The notes below the pieces were generated by a model that was given only the letters and a program-made list of their open reading frames with translations, had not been told where the DNA came from and made no database searches. DNA of 64,000 nucleotides, from NCBI GenBank assembly GCA_030068075.1, contig CM057826.1, positions 96,089,804-96,153,803 of the forward strand. The letters run 5' to 3'. This stretch comes from Paguma larvata. Its lineage: Eukaryota; Chordata; Mammalia; Carnivora; Viverridae. The position numbers and the translations under genes were made by a program. Of the stretch, positions 33,760 to 46,294 are shown in pieces; the first letter of the stretch is position 1, and each line of letters starts with the position of its first letter.

Positions 33760-36496
33760 AAATGAAAAACAGGCAAGCAGGTAGAAAGCACCATTAATTG
33801 CACCACCATCAGACCAGGAGGCATCAAGGGCATGGCCATCATTAATTGTATTAATCACACACGAACACTAGAGATGATCAAGAATTCAAATTAAATCTTT
33901 AGGAATGGAATTAACAGGTCTGCCTTAGAGACAGATATTAAAAACAGGTGACGCCAATGCCTAACCCAGTCTGCAGAAATGTTTTGTTTGTGCCACAGCA
34001 TTTTCAAGATGGATTTTAAATAGCTGCCAACTTTGAAAACCTGGGGGATTCTCCATTTTTTAAACCTGGACATGTGTGGGTTCTTGGAAAAAGCAGACTG
34101 GTAATCCTGGTACTCACTTCAACACACTGGCTGTAGGCGGGTGATACCTGCCCTCTGTGACACAGGTCGTGTTCTTGCCAGTTCATTACAGTCTCTGCCA
34201 CTTGCTAAGGGATCCTCGATCCGAAGCCCCCTCCCTGGTGTCACACTGGCTCCCCTCCACGTGTGATTCCATGAAGGGTCCTATTCCGCTAGTAATTCCC
34301 TTCAAAATCCCACTGTGGTAACAAGATCTTACCACGGCTTTCTATTTTGAACTTGCACATCTCCAAGTTCACTTTTGTATTTTTAATTGTTCATTTTGAA
34401 ATTACCTTCTTTAACATACAAGAGAGTCTCCCAGACTCAATACTCACTAATCCAGGATTTAACCAACATCTCACGGTTTTCCTATTCATTTCACAGATTT
34501 GGGCCCTACTCCCATTTCCAGCTGAGTACTCTTTAAAGATGAAATTCTCTTGTAGGGACACTTCTCCTTTCTCCTGCTATTTTCTGCTACTTATCGTCTG
34601 GCCATTTCCGAATTCATCCTGTCTTTTGTAAAATGTAGCAAGGGAAGCATTTACTAAAGAAGTTTTTCTAACAGTACAAAAAGCAGAGAAACTTACCTGC
34701 GGGTATTAGCATGAAGCTAATGTCCTACAGTACCAGCGTGAGAACTAGGCAATCCAGACATTTGTATAACCCTAGCTAACACGGCAATTCCCTCAAGGTG
34801 TAAGCCAGAAGAGGTTTATGACGCAAGAGTTGTGTTAACTAAATGTATATGATGCAACTCAAAAGCGTATGTTTTAACAGCACGGTGCCCTTGACTGCTT
34901 ACACATAATGCCTTCTCTTATGCTCTCTGACATGGACACGGGCTTGGGTGACCTTTATGGAAGCCGCTATGTGTCAGGCTAGCATCTCCATGAAACAGCA
35001 TTGGTATCATCTTACTGTTGCCCGTAGCCAAACACATTTCACTAAAAGGAGCTAAGTTGCGGCTGCCTTCATTCTGGCCTTTGGTGAGTCCACCAAACAT
35101 CCCACTTAATGGCAAATGTGGTCTAAAGCTGGCACAGCTAACTCTTCAAGAGGTCATATAGGAGGGATGCATCCACAATTCAAATCCTACTGTAAGGTGA
35201 GCATCACCACTTGATCTGAATCTATATGCTACGTTGTCCTAGAAGAGAGTCATCTTTATGCTGTGCCTAATCTTTGACCCATCAGCAGGTCACGTGGCCT
35301 GTACGAATACCTGAAGCGTAATCTGCTTCTCTTTTAGCTCTTTGCTTTTGAAGAAACTTTTGTTCCTAAAAAGATGTAGAATAAATTTTTCTCTTCTACC
35401 ATGGTCCTCACCTCCCACAGGACAAACAAAATGGTTTCATCTCTCTCTGTTCAGAGCATCTCAAATAATAGCACAAAGATGTTGCTACACAAAATCAGTA
35501 GGTTGTCATGCAATTTGCAATATATACAGTTCAAACACATCAGGGCCATGGGGATCTTGCTATTTTCTGGGGTAGCTTTGTGAAACAACCTCTGCCCTTT
35601 CTACAACTTGACCTCAGTGTGCCGATGAGAGCAACGTGCTGAACAGGGGGAAGGAGCCTATTGGGCCAACCTGACAAGCATGGATGGTAGGCGAGGCACC
35701 CCACCAGCCTCTTCCTCCCCCAGATCCACCAGTGACTGGGCAGGCAGGCTTCTCTTTTTTTCTCTGCATGGCCTAAGAGAAACTTAACTAAGCTGTGAAT
35801 TTGCTAAAACCAGTTGGAATTGATGATATCTACTAGTGGTACTCAAATGTCCTATCAGCCCATGAGTGATAAATATGAACCATTACAACGCCCACACTGG
35901 TACTGCATCTTGGATTCTTTCCTATAACAGGGCCTGATGCTTCGGAATGATGACAGAATTAATTGAGGACATCTTCCCTATTAAAGGGCATCATTTTGGA
36001 CCACAAGATGCTGCATAAAAAATGTTATGAAGTACTGGTTTTGCTTCTAGCCTAACTCTGTGCCAGCAATGAGATTAATATCGCACACTATAAAGATAAA
36101 TGTTGTGTGAATAATCTTAGTAATTCGTGGGCCTTACAGCAGAAAAAATGAAGACTCTTCTTTAAAGTTTAGATATCACAATGGTGTTCTCTTGTTTGGC
36201 AGGAGGAACATCAGGCCAATTACAAATGGGATGGCAACGGGTACAGTAGGGACCGACTGAGGAAACAGAACAAGAGTCCAGAAGAAATCCACCATTGCCA
36301 GCATTAACGAGTGGCTGGGAAAGCATGGTAGGGGAGATCCGAAATAAATACCAAGATAGCCAGATGATACAGGTCACCTGAGGGGCTTGGGGTAGTGCCT
36401 GTCCACCAGCCAGTACCAAAGCACTTAAATATTTTTACAATTGGTTCATAACTGAATCAACTATTTAAAATATACATCACATGGCCACATACTTAC
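33760..36496. other. Intron between exons 11 and 12, long unique part
   Basis: 2.7 kb with no accepted exon and no repeat I recognise with confidence. Open frames are short and show no domain. Confidence 0.5.
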
Positions 36497-36573
36497 AACA
36501 GCTGCAAAGATGTATTTCTGGTCTTTTTCTTGTAAAAAGAGCAGCACATCAGTTAGAAGGAGAGCCAGGGTAT
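36497..36573 (-). CDS. ARHGEF28: ARHGEF28 in-window exon 11: PH domain strand
   Basis: A 77-bp exon reading [20 protein letters not shown], then YIFAAV. The [17 protein letters not shown] word is the typical PH beta-strand of Lbc-family RhoGEFs. The acceptor is 'ctttgaag' and the donor GCTGTT|gtaagt. It joins in phase to the next exon at Val|Asp. Confidence 0.95.
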
Positions 36574-37142
36574 CTTCAAAGGAAAGATATTGCTAGTATT
36601 AATGAAGCTAACCACAGTTCACATGCCTTTATCAAATATTCTTATTTCACGCTTGAAACTTAAATAAATTTATTAAAAATAAATAGGCTAACGTTTAGTC
36701 TAAGTATGGAATGTCTATAAAAATTCCTGTATCATAAGAGCCGAAGATGAACTTTACTGTCAACTTAGATTAGCTGTGTTTACGCATGCATGTTTGTATC
36801 ACTATAGGTAGAGCTAAATCTCCAGCAAAACGTAATACTGTAGCTTTCAAATGGAAAAAACATATCTGATAAACAAAGGTTCTAACAGAACGAAGCAAGC
36901 TGTTTCCTTTAGAAAAAGAAGCTTAACTCTGTTCGAGTACAGTTTCTGCCTTGAATTACGTGTACAAGTCTGCTGTCTAGCTCCATCTAGACCTGAGCGA
37001 GTTTGTGATCTTAGACTTCCCCCGCAAATTATTCACAGGAACTCATCTCCTCCAGCCTACTAATCATCCTAACAGTTATCCAACTGCTGATTCGATGAAA
37101 TGAACCAAGAGCAAAGGACTTGCTACAACAGGATCTACAAAC
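36574..37142. other. Intron between exons 10 and 11, first part
   Basis: AT-rich, nothing recognised. Confidence 0.5.
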
Positions 37143-37194
37143 TGGTTAATGTTTTAGTTTGGTTAATGTTCTAATTATGGTTAATGTGCGGTTG
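37143..37194 (+). repeat. Three-copy 17-18 bp tandem repeat
   Basis: The word ggttaatgt starts three consecutive units (ggttaatgttttagttt, ggttaatgttctaattat, ggttaatgtgcggttgc). A related ggttacctttgagtaacc palindrome lies at about 37269-37286. Confidence 0.75.
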
Positions 37195-37371
37195 CAACAT
37201 TGGCGAATGAACCAATCACACTTCAGTCATTAGATACAAATACCATGAAAACTTGATAATCCTCCCAAAGGTTACCTTTGAGTAACCATAACCTTTGAAT
37301 AACCTAACCTCTTCCTCTTACTTCTTACCTGAGCAAGTTACTAAGATATACTAAAAACAGGGATAACAAAC

Positions 37372-37535
37372 CAGTGGTTCTTAACCCTGCTGCACAGCAT
37401 AGTCACCTGGGAGCATTTAGGCATCCCTAAGCTTGGGCTTCATCCCCAGACTGATAAAATCAGAATGTCTGGGAGAAGGCTTGAACATCAGTAATTTTTT
37501 TAAACTCCCAAGGCGATTCTATCGCATGTGGTCAG
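37372..37535 (+). repeat. MER5-type DNA transposon remnant
   Basis: Starts ccagtggttcttaaccctgc, then agtcacctgggagcatttag and ctgataaaatcagaatgtct, in MER5A order. Confidence 0.78.
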
Positions 37536-38124
37536 GGTGAAGCAAGCCTCAATCAGGCAAGATTGTACCTACACAATCAGTCCTTCAGAATCTGAATAAG
37601 CAGTTTCAGAGTCTAACTAGATTAACAGAGTCAGATTAATGCCAGGGACTGCCAAACAGAAGCACTGAGGAAGAGTTTACACCACTGCCGGCATGCACAT
37701 TTCTGCATCTTATTACTCGGTAAGAAAGACGACATTCAAAGCTCATTTTCCCCCTCGATGGCATGACAGCCCCCGGCGGGCTTGGCGCACAGATTCTAGG
37801 CGTGTGGGCATACTGCCTCATTTTCAACACACTACGTGTGCCAGACTAATATTTCCATGCCACCCATTAGCAGGATTCTCAGCGCCTTTGAGTCAAACAT
37901 CCCAAACTGCAAATTCATAAAACATATATGAAGACTTTTGCTTGGGACAGCACACTCCCCCCCAAAGATTTGTGGCATTTGCCTACTGAAGTTCACGGCT
38001 GGATCCCACGGGGATCCTTCCACATCCCTGTGGTCTGTGTGTGCCTGCCATCTCGGAACCACTTTTCCTTTTGAGAACCCGTCCTGTTACATGGGCAGCA
38101 TATGTGAAAGATATAATACAATAC
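37536..38124. other. Intron between exons 10 and 11, second part
   Basis: No exon or confident repeat seen. Confidence 0.5.
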
Positions 38125-38379
38125 CTTTGAAACGACCCGTAGCCGTTTTCCAGTACACAAGGCCATCATATAACAGAGTCCTTTCTTTACTTATCAGGGC
38201 TTGCTTTCTAAACACATGGCCATTTTTGAGCTTTGTGTAGGTCTTGTTTTCGATCTTATTCAGGATCTCAAGCCATTTTTGGTTCTTCTCATACTCGCTG
38301 ACTTTTAAATCCACTGCGGCAATCATGTCTTTAATTAAGCAGAGAGCTCTGCACAAGTCTTTATGTTCTTCACTTCTTT
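38125..38379 (-). CDS. ARHGEF28: ARHGEF28 in-window exon 10: end of DH and start of PH
   Basis: A 255-bp exon reading ERSEEHKDLCRALCLIKDMI, then KVSEYEKNQKWLEILNKIEN, KLKNGHVFRKQALI and YDGLVYWKTATGRFK. It carries the last DH helix and the first strands of the pleckstrin homology (PH) domain, which in Lbc-type GEFs assists RhoA binding and membrane placement. The acceptor is 'ttcccgtgcag' with a long pyrimidine tract. The donor is CAAAG|gtattg. Confidence 0.97.
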
Positions 38380-40429
38380 CTGCACGGGAAAAAGAAAGAA
38401 CACTATAAAATGCGAGGGGGTGCTGAGGCAGACTTTTTTTTTTTTTTTTGGTTTTAAATGCAATTAAAATCATACAAATGGCAAAAATCACACGACAAAA
38501 ACGTTGGATTAAGTTCAAATGCTTTATCACTCTGTACCCTTCCTCCCAAAAAGAACTGTTAGAAAATTTAGTTATAGAAGATGTACTTATCAGATGTGCT
38601 TAAACGGAAGCACTGTAAGACATCTGAGTTCTAGAGACTGGTATGACCTTCCCCAAGAACACTGAATGTATTATACACTAACCTTGGCTTTCTTTCCACC
38701 TTTCCAGACAGAGGTAATCAAATAATCCCTTCACTGAATTTCTTAGAATTTCACCAGGCTGCAGGCCCAAATTAGAGTTCTTTCAAGAGAGAGAGCTGCA
38801 GGGTGATTTGAACAGGCCCCAGACTCATTTGCCTTCCTGGATCCCTCCCACTCCATAAAAAAAAAAAAATTCAACATTATATTTTAGGACTGCATTAACA
38901 TCAAGATGCATGTATTAATAAAATATATTTTAACACTTCTCAACCTAAAAATATGGTAAAAAGCGCTGTGCTTAGTGGGTCAGTCATACTTGGAGGGTCA
39001 GTCACAGTAATCATTGATTCCAGTTGTTATTCTTTGAAACACTGGCCATCTGCTCTTATCTCTAAATTATCTTCAGAAAAAACTCTGGAGGAGTCTCTGG
39101 AACAGGCTTCCCGGACTCCAGATGAAACTGGATTTAAAAATTTTCTTACTTGATGACAAAGAACACCCAGTTAATGTTTATTGAGGCCAAAAGAACTCAA
39201 AGTTTCAGGAGGGCAGAAGGTGCTAGGAGGAGAGAAGGAAAACTGACTGAGAAGATGAAAGCCTAGAGCAGCAGAAATAAACACACAGAAATAGCAGTCA
39301 CGTGAGAGGAGAACAAGACCTCCAACAGTCTAAATGTTTCCAGGTTCTTAATGTCCTAGATACACCAAGGTTTTTCCAGAAAACCAACCAACGGATCCTG
39401 ACAGGGCTCTTCAACGATAAAGGTTCTTTCTCACTGTCTCTGAAAGCATCCTCTTTTCTATGCTTACCAACCACTAAGCAGTCCCTTCCCTCAAAAACGG
39501 TTCTTCTCTCTCAAGAGCATACTTCATAAAAATGAAAGGTAGCAAAGAAAAGCAAAGTTGAGTTATAAGGTAACGTGTAGTAAGGCCAAGAAAAGGCTCA
39601 GTCGTTTGACCAGGAGGACAAATTACCATCCTCTAATGGCGGGCTACACAAAGTAAGCATCATCGGCCTCTCCTGGACTCTTGTCAGATTGATTCCATGG
39701 GTTTCACCTCAGACCTGACTGAAGCAGAATGTGCATGCAAATAAGATGTGCAGGAAAGGACTATGCCCGATGAGGTGTGAGAAGCACTGCCATATTAAAG
39801 TCACATGAACCAACGTTCCCAGAAGCCAGAGAGAGGACAGACCGCTAGGGGGTCTGACCTAAGGAAGCAGTGTCCATTCAGTCACTATGACAGCTATACC
39901 TGAAACGCCGTAAGTCACACTCACCATTTCTGACACACAGTAGGTAATGACTGTTAATCGTTCTACCAGGAATTTGGCATGGGATGATTCCTGGAGTAGT
40001 GATGGCTGACCTAACACAATCTGACAGATTTTAGTGTCTGACATACCATATTAAACTTCACACTTCATATAAACATTATACCAACAGAAATCCTTAGTTT
40101 TTCTTTATTTTGCTGAGAACAACATTTATGAGGCTTTTCTCTTCACATTGTGCTTATACTTCCTTTTACATTAAATTCTAGGGAGCAGTAAAAATGGGAT
40201 ACAAGGAACAGATGCCTCCCCCATTCCTGCCTGAACTTAGTTCTTCATGTGACTGAAAAAAGGAAACACTAATTCATGCATTTCTACTAGCTCAGACTGC
40301 TTCCCCCCAACAACAGGACATGAAAGGTTCACGTTTTTAGACAGGGTACTTAAGATCTCATTACGGTTTTCATCAGCAACAAGTCAGTCAATCATAACTA
40401 ACGTAACAAAAACAGCTCCCATTTTGTTT
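38380..40429. other. Intron between exons 9 and 10, first part
   Basis: T-run at 38432-38449. The part at 39650-39800 (ttccatgggtttcacctcag, gtgagaagcactgc) may be a decayed MER5 remnant. Otherwise unique. Confidence 0.5.
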
Positions 40430-40600
40430 ATACCAGGCTCTGCATTTTATGCAACAATCTCATTTAATCGTCACAACAAGTGCCTAAGGATTAGAAGTCT
40501 CACTTAGTAATGGAGAAAAGCGAGGCTCATTTAATGAACATGCCCAACTAATGAGGTGCTCAGCCAAGTATATGCACTGGCGATGCAAGCTTACGTAATT
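40430..40600 (-). repeat. MIR SINE
   Basis: The words caacaatctcatttaatcgt, cacaacaagtgcctaagg and catgcccaactaatgagg are a reverse-orientation MIR. Diverged. Confidence 0.7.
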
Positions 40601-41332
40601 CCAAACCCCAGCGTTTGTTAATTGACGCTACCATCCAAAGAGTAATTTACTCAAGATCAATAAGCTTGAAGAACAGGCATTTTTCTTTATTCCTTCATTG
40701 CTCTCGTATGTTTGTAATTATTGGTAACCTATTCTGTACCAGTCACTGCCCTAGCATTGAAGAAGGTGCTAGAAGGGGAGGAGAAAAGACTCAGACAGAC
40801 ACAATCCTTCTAGATGCCTCAATGAGATGGTGCAGCCGTGTGCATTATCAGCCTCTTAAAATTGCCCACATGTTACCTCCTAGAACTTGATGATTTGACA
40901 GAGTTAAAAAAAAAAAAAAAAAAAGCTCCCTCATGAATTGTTCTTATTCTAATAATTCACTGCTTGGAAAGCTTGATATTTGGTGACAGAATCAATGGCG
41001 AATTCAGACTTATTGGTATAGTAACTGGAAGATGAGGAAGCGGAGGTATCACTGGGCTGTGGAGATAGGGAAATTGAAGAAGGGACAGACAGTTAAAGTA
41101 TGAAGAACGCTGCTTAGCTCGGGTTGCTTGGAGGAATTCAGAGGATTGCCCAGGCTACATTATAAAAGATAACTTCTCAAAATGGATCCGAAACCCAAGG
41201 CTCTACAACTTTTCCCTAATAAACAGTCTTTATGAATCACAGGCCACGAGCATTTCTATCCGTCGGCGACACCTCAGCTATGTTGAAAATTAATGCAAGA
41301 GGCAAACGTTTACCCCGGAACTTGTTACTCAC
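40601..41332. other. Intron between exons 9 and 10, second part
   Basis: Run of about 19 A at 40906-40924. No exon seen. Confidence 0.5.
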
Positions 41333-41450
41333 CCTTCGTGTACTGCAAAATCCGTTCCACCAGCACAGGGTATTTTGTGATGCGCTGAGTGACCAGCAGA
41401 ATGCATTCTGGAATGCCTCGGCGTCGCACCAAGAGATTGCTATTTCGAAG
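41333..41450 (-). CDS. ARHGEF28: ARHGEF28 in-window exon 9: DH domain core helix
   Basis: A 118-bp exon reading [20 protein letters not shown], then [19 protein letters not shown]. This is conserved region 3 of the DH fold, the helix that packs on the GTPase; the [13 protein letters not shown] word is characteristic of the Lbc/p190RhoGEF subfamily. The acceptor ends 'tttttaag', the donor is AAGG|gtgagt. The plus-strand open frames overlapping it are shadows. Confidence 0.97.
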
Positions 41451-42653
41451 CTTAAAAAATATATATATACATTTTTATATATGCAAACAGTATTTTCGTT
41501 TTAGGCCTCAGTTTCATAATACCACGAACCTGCCACGTTGTCATTTTATTCAGATACAAGCAATATGCATGATCATTAATTAAAACATGACTGTCATTGA
41601 TACTTTGTCATTAATTTCAATAACCTAATTCTCCAAGATTAAGTGATATCAGTTACTCTGATGTATGTGTAGTTAACTCTAAAAGTTAGCACATTCCAGT
41701 AAGTGTTAAGATTTATGAACACTAAAAGTTTTGGAAATTTTTCACAAATCGAAGTCACATTTTCAGTGTGAGTTTGCAGTTAAATATTGTTTTTCTAAAC
41801 AGTCATCCGCTACATGTGTTATTATTCATCAGAGCACTTCCAGTTCCCTCTAATGAGGGCAACTTTTTTCCTGAAAATTTCATAGTATTCTTTAAGTTTT
41901 CAAGTTCTCAATATAATGTACAGCGGGGGCAGGGGCAGGAAGAAGGGAAGAATCTGGTAGCATTCTTAAAATTGTAGAAAAAATGCAGAAACCATGGAAC
42001 TCTAAAGGACAAATTTCTTCAACAAATAAATTGGACACCAAAAAAATAGAGCGACGGGGAATATTCAAATTAAAAGAGATTTAAAACCTACAATTCTGAT
42101 ACACAATATGTCAACTTGAATCAGATTCTCAAACAATCCAAACTCAGGAAATTTTTAGGGAAATCTGAATACTGAACAGCTGTCTGAAGATATGAAAGAA
42201 TAATTGTTAACCTATTAGCTGTGATAGTATCATGGTAATTTTTAAAAGATGCATTGTTTACAGATACCTATTACATAAATGTGAAATTATATGATATCTT
42301 GCATTTTCTTCAAATTAATCCACTAGGGGTGGGGTGGATTCTATATTTTTGCTAAGGTTCTTCTGATTTATAGCTTGTCAGGGCATAAAACAGCTTCCCA
42401 GGATATTACGAAGGTAGTCAGAAGCTTGGAGGACACTTTGCAAATCTAAGATATAAAAGGAAATGCTTTGGGAGAAATATTTTATGAAGACAGAAAAAGA
42501 GACCTTCCATCTTTGTCACAAATCTATCACTTTCTTCTCTTTCCCAGTAAAAGCAGTACCTCCATGTGAAACTTGTTAAGGTCATGTAACAAGTAAGCTT
42601 CAACTATTTCCCCATGCTGGCTTGCCACTGTGTAATAGTTTTAAAATACTTGC
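41451..42653. other. GC-AG intron between exons 8 and 9
   Basis: 1,203 bp. It begins on the minus strand with gcaagt at the right end and finishes 'tttttaag' at the left. AT-rich, no repeat recognised with confidence. Confidence 0.6.
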
Positions 42654-42776
42654 CTTAATGAAATTCTGAAACTTTTTATTTTGCTGGAGTTCCTTAAAGA
42701 GGCTAACAGCTTCCTTGTGATGGCTACAGAATTCTCCATATACTTTCTTCATTTTATTTGCATTTTCTTCTGAAAA
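42654..42776 (-). CDS. ARHGEF28: ARHGEF28 in-window exon 8: DH domain, with GC donor
   Basis: A 123-bp exon, exactly 41 codons, starting [16 protein letters not shown] and ending KKFQNFIK. It is in the middle of the DH domain. The acceptor is 'tattcttctcag'. The donor is non-canonical: ATTAAG|gcaagt, a GC-AG intron. Reading frame and homology on both sides fix the boundary at Lys|Leu. The only nearby GT lies five bases further on and would shift frame. The remaining donor bases match U1 consensus, as is typical of functional GC donors. Confidence 0.95.
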
Positions 42777-43629
42777 CTGAGAAGAATAACATTTCAGTGA
42801 TGGTTTACAAATTTAACTAGTTATAAACACTGAAAAGAACATGCAGTTTTCAAATATTTCAATATATTCTTTGCAAATAAAGAATAAACATGAAAGTTCT
42901 GAACACAGTCCCTTCTTTTCCCCACTTTTTACATTGAACTAAAACAAAGTTGTTAAGAGGTAAGAGGAAGCCACCAACCTACTGTGGCTTTGTGGTTTTA
43001 AACTAATTTGATCATCAGACAGCCAAAAGAAACACATTTGTTATTTTTATTCTTTTTTAGATATTCGTGCAACTTTATAATTTCAACCTATTTTTTTTTG
43101 TCACTTTTACAGACTGAAGAAAAGCTATGTGGGAATATTTGGGGGCCCTCAAAAGAAAGTTTGACCTCTCATAGGTTGATATTTACACAGGCGAACGGAT
43201 CATGTCCATGAATCCACGGAATTTGATTGTTGTCAGCACATCACAAATGGGTCCAGAGGCAGGTAAAAGAGAAAGATGAATAATCCGAATGCCAATTTAT
43301 TAACTGATGGACCAAAGTAGAGATGTGGGCTGGATATTTCAACAAGCTTGATTTGTGGAAACATCCCTGTTGAAAACTCTACATGGGAACCATATTAGGA
43401 TCATAGGTGTAATGGAGGGAACAAACTGAATTACCCGAATGCCAATGTTTCAGACTCTGCCACATTCGAGATTATTGCAAAAGAAATCAGAACATACCTC
43501 ACCCCCTAACCCCTGGAAAGTACTTCAAATTTACATCACCATTTCTGATGTTTTCCTCTTTGGTTATAGTTTTATCTATGCTTGAGGCCAATATCTCAAG
43601 AGGTGTTTCTTATATTAACTACAATTTGT
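42777..43629. other. Intron between exons 7 and 8, unique part
   Basis: No exon seen; the right part grades into an old L1. Confidence 0.5.
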
Positions 43630-43862
43630 TCAAAACAAAACAAAACAACAAGTACAAATCTAACAAAATACATACAGGCCTCATATGCTGAAACTATATA
43701 GTGCTAGTAAAAAAAAAAAACCAAAGATGTAAATTGATGGAGAGAGATACCATGTTCATAAAGTGGGAGATTCAACATAGTAAAGACATCAATTTTCCCA
43801 AACTGAAATACAAGTTTAATGCAATCTTCATCAGAATGGCAGCAAGTCTTTATTTGTTTTCA

Positions 43863-43884
43863 ATTTTTTAAATGTTTTATTATT

Positions 43885-43921
<37 letters not shown>

Positions 43922-44100
43922 TAGAAGGAGACAGAGTGTGAATGAGGGAGGGCCAAAGCAAGAGAGGGACACAGACTCCAAAGCAGGCTCTGGGCTCTAA
44001 GTTCTCAGCACAGAGTCCAATGTGGGGCTTGAACTCACAAGCCATGAGATCATGACCTGAGCCAAAGTCGGACACTCAACCGAGCCATCTAGGCAGGCCA
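43863..44100 (-). repeat. CanSINE inside the L1, with (GA)n
   Basis: Left tail, then a pure GA run at 43888-43917, right head caaccgagccatctaggcag. The GA run is the expanded CT-rich part of the SINE. Confidence 0.92.
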
Positions 44101-45151
44101 CCAAATTTTTAAATATAGACAAGATTATTCAAGAATTTGTATAGAAAAAAAAAATAGAAAAGCTGAAAACAATTTTGAAAAAGAATAAAGTAGAAAGACT
44201 CAGTCTGCCCAATTTCAAGATTGATTATATAGCTATAATAATTAAGACTATGTGAAATGATGGACACATAGATCAGTGGAACAGAGTAAGAACCCAAAAG
44301 ACCCAGTGGAATTTTGACAGAGAATCAAAGGCAATTCAATGAAGGAAGGATGGCCCTTCTAACAAAGAGGAAAAAGCACTGGGGGAAATGGACATCCATA
44401 GACCAACAACAAAAAGTGAATCTTGACCGTGTCTCATATTCTAAATAAAAATTAGCTCAAAAAGGATCACAGACTTAAACGTAAAACGTAAAACTGTAAA
44501 ACTTTTAGAAAAAAAGACATTAGGAAAAAATCTTTTGAGACCTCAGTCTAGACAAAAAGTCCTTAGATTTGAAACCAAAGGCATGACCCTTACAAGGAAA
44601 AACTGAAATAATGGACCTTATCAAACTCAGAAAATGAGAAAACAAGTTACAGACTTAAGACCATGTTTGCAAATCACATACCTGAAAAAATGACTAGGAT
44701 CTAAACTATAAAATAAATTTCAATATTCAATAGTAAGAAAACAAACAATCCAATTAGAAAATGGGCAAAAGACAGGAGCCAACCTTTCATCAAAGACGAT
44801 ATACTCAGGGAAGATAACCACACGAAAGATGTTGAAAACCATCAGCTATGGGAGAATTAGAACTCAAGCCACAATGACTTGTCATTACATACATTTCAGG
44901 ATAGCTAAAATAAAAAAATAGTATCACCACCAAGTGCTGGTGAGGATGCAGAAAAACTGGATTATTTGTACATTGTTGATGGGGATGTACAATAATACAA
45001 TCGCTCTGGAAAACAGTTGGCAGTTTCTTACAAAATTAAGCATGCAACCGCCAGGTAACTCATCATTTGGGACCCCAGACATTTATCCCAGAAAAATGAA
45101 AACTTAAGTTTGCATACAAATCTGTACCTGCTTGTTTAAAACAGCTTTACT

Positions 45152-45377
45152 GGGGCATCTGGGTGGCTCAGACAGGTATGCATCCAACTCTTAATTTCAG
45201 TTCAGGTCAAGATCTCACAGTTCATGAGTTTGAGCCTCACATGGGGCTCTGCCCTGACAGCTCGGAGGCTGCTTGGGATTCTCTCTCTTCCTCTCTCCCC
45301 TGCCCTATGACCCTCCCTGCTCACAGCTGCTCTTTCTCTCTCTCAAAATAAATAAATATTTAAAAATTAAAAAAAAC
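45152..45377 (+). repeat. CanSINE inside the L1, 10-bp target duplication
   Basis: Head ggggcatctgggtggctcag, A-rich tail. Perfect duplication cagctttact at 45142-45151 and 45378-45387 within L1 sequence. Confidence 0.95.
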
Positions 45378-45835
45378 CAGCTTTACTTCTAATAGCCAAG
45401 GAGTAGAAACAGCCAGATGTCCTTCTACAAGTGAATGATGAAACACATGTGGTACTTCCCATACCATGGACTACTACTCAACAATAACAAGGAATGAACT
45501 TCTGAACCACACAACCACCTAGAGGATTTTTTTTTTTTTAATTGGCTAAAAGAAGCCAATCCAAGGGAGATTACATAGTATGCATGTAACACACAGGTAA
45601 TTTATGTAACATTACTGAAATGACAAAATTATAGAAAGAGAGAATAAATTAGTTGTTGCCAGCAATTAAGGAGCTGGATGCAAAAGGGAAGTCAGTGTAG
45701 CTATAAAGTAGCCAGACAAGCAAGTAGTTGTGATGATGGATATGTTCCGAGTCTTGACTGCATCATGGTCAGTATTCTGGCTATGATACTATAATTTTGC
45801 AAGATGTGAGCATTGGGGAAAAATAATTTAAAAAA

Positions 45836-46062
45836 TTAAAAAATTTTTGAATGTTTATGTACTTTTGAGAGAGAGAGCCATACAGACAGAGTGCAAGCTG
45901 GGGAGGGGCAGAGAGAGGGAGACAGAGAATCCAAAGCAGGCTCCAGGCTCTAGGCTCTGAGCTGTCAGCACAGAGCCCAACACAGGGCTTGAACCCATGA
46001 ACCATGAGATCTTGACTTGAGCCAAAGTTGTACTTTCAACTAATTGAGCCAGCCAGGTGCTC
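45836..46062 (-). repeat. CanSINE at the L1 3' end
   Basis: Left tail aaatttttgaatgtttatgt, right head aattgagccagccaggtgct. It lies in the A-rich tail of the L1. Confidence 0.92.
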
Positions 46063-46294
46063 TTGGATTTTTTTTTTTAAGTTTACTTATTTATTTTTGA
46101 GAGAGAGAGAGCTAGGAGGGGAGGAGCAGAGAGAGAGGGAGACATAGAATCCAAAGCAGGCTCCAGGCTCTGAGCTGTCAGCACAGAGCTCGAGGCGGGG
46201 CTCCAACACACAAACTGTGAGACGGTGACCTGAGCTGAAGTCGGACACTTAACTGACTGAGCCACCTCAGTCAGTGCCACTGACTGGCACCCCC
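46063..46294 (-). repeat. CanSINE, tandem with the previous one
   Basis: Poly-T then gtttacttatttatttttga, right head actgagccacctcagtcagt followed by a duplicated piece 'gccactgactggcacccc'. Same orientation as its left neighbour and directly adjacent. Confidence 0.92.

Larger units (their letters stand above)
43630..45835 (+). repeat. Old LINE-1: ORF2 end and 3' UTR, broken
   Basis: The plus strand carries L1 ORF2-end wording such as tcagtggaacagagtaagaa, tgggcaaaagacaggagcca, gtgctggtgaggatgcagaa, and 3' UTR wording such as gatggatatgttccgagtct. It has many stops and indels and encodes nothing. Two CanSINEs sit inside it (43863-44100 and 45152-45377). Confidence 0.92.

Noticed and set aside
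43888..43917. GA repeat as an independent microsatellite locus
   Set aside because: It lies inside a CanSINE at the position of its CT-rich stretch, so it is an expansion of the SINE itself.
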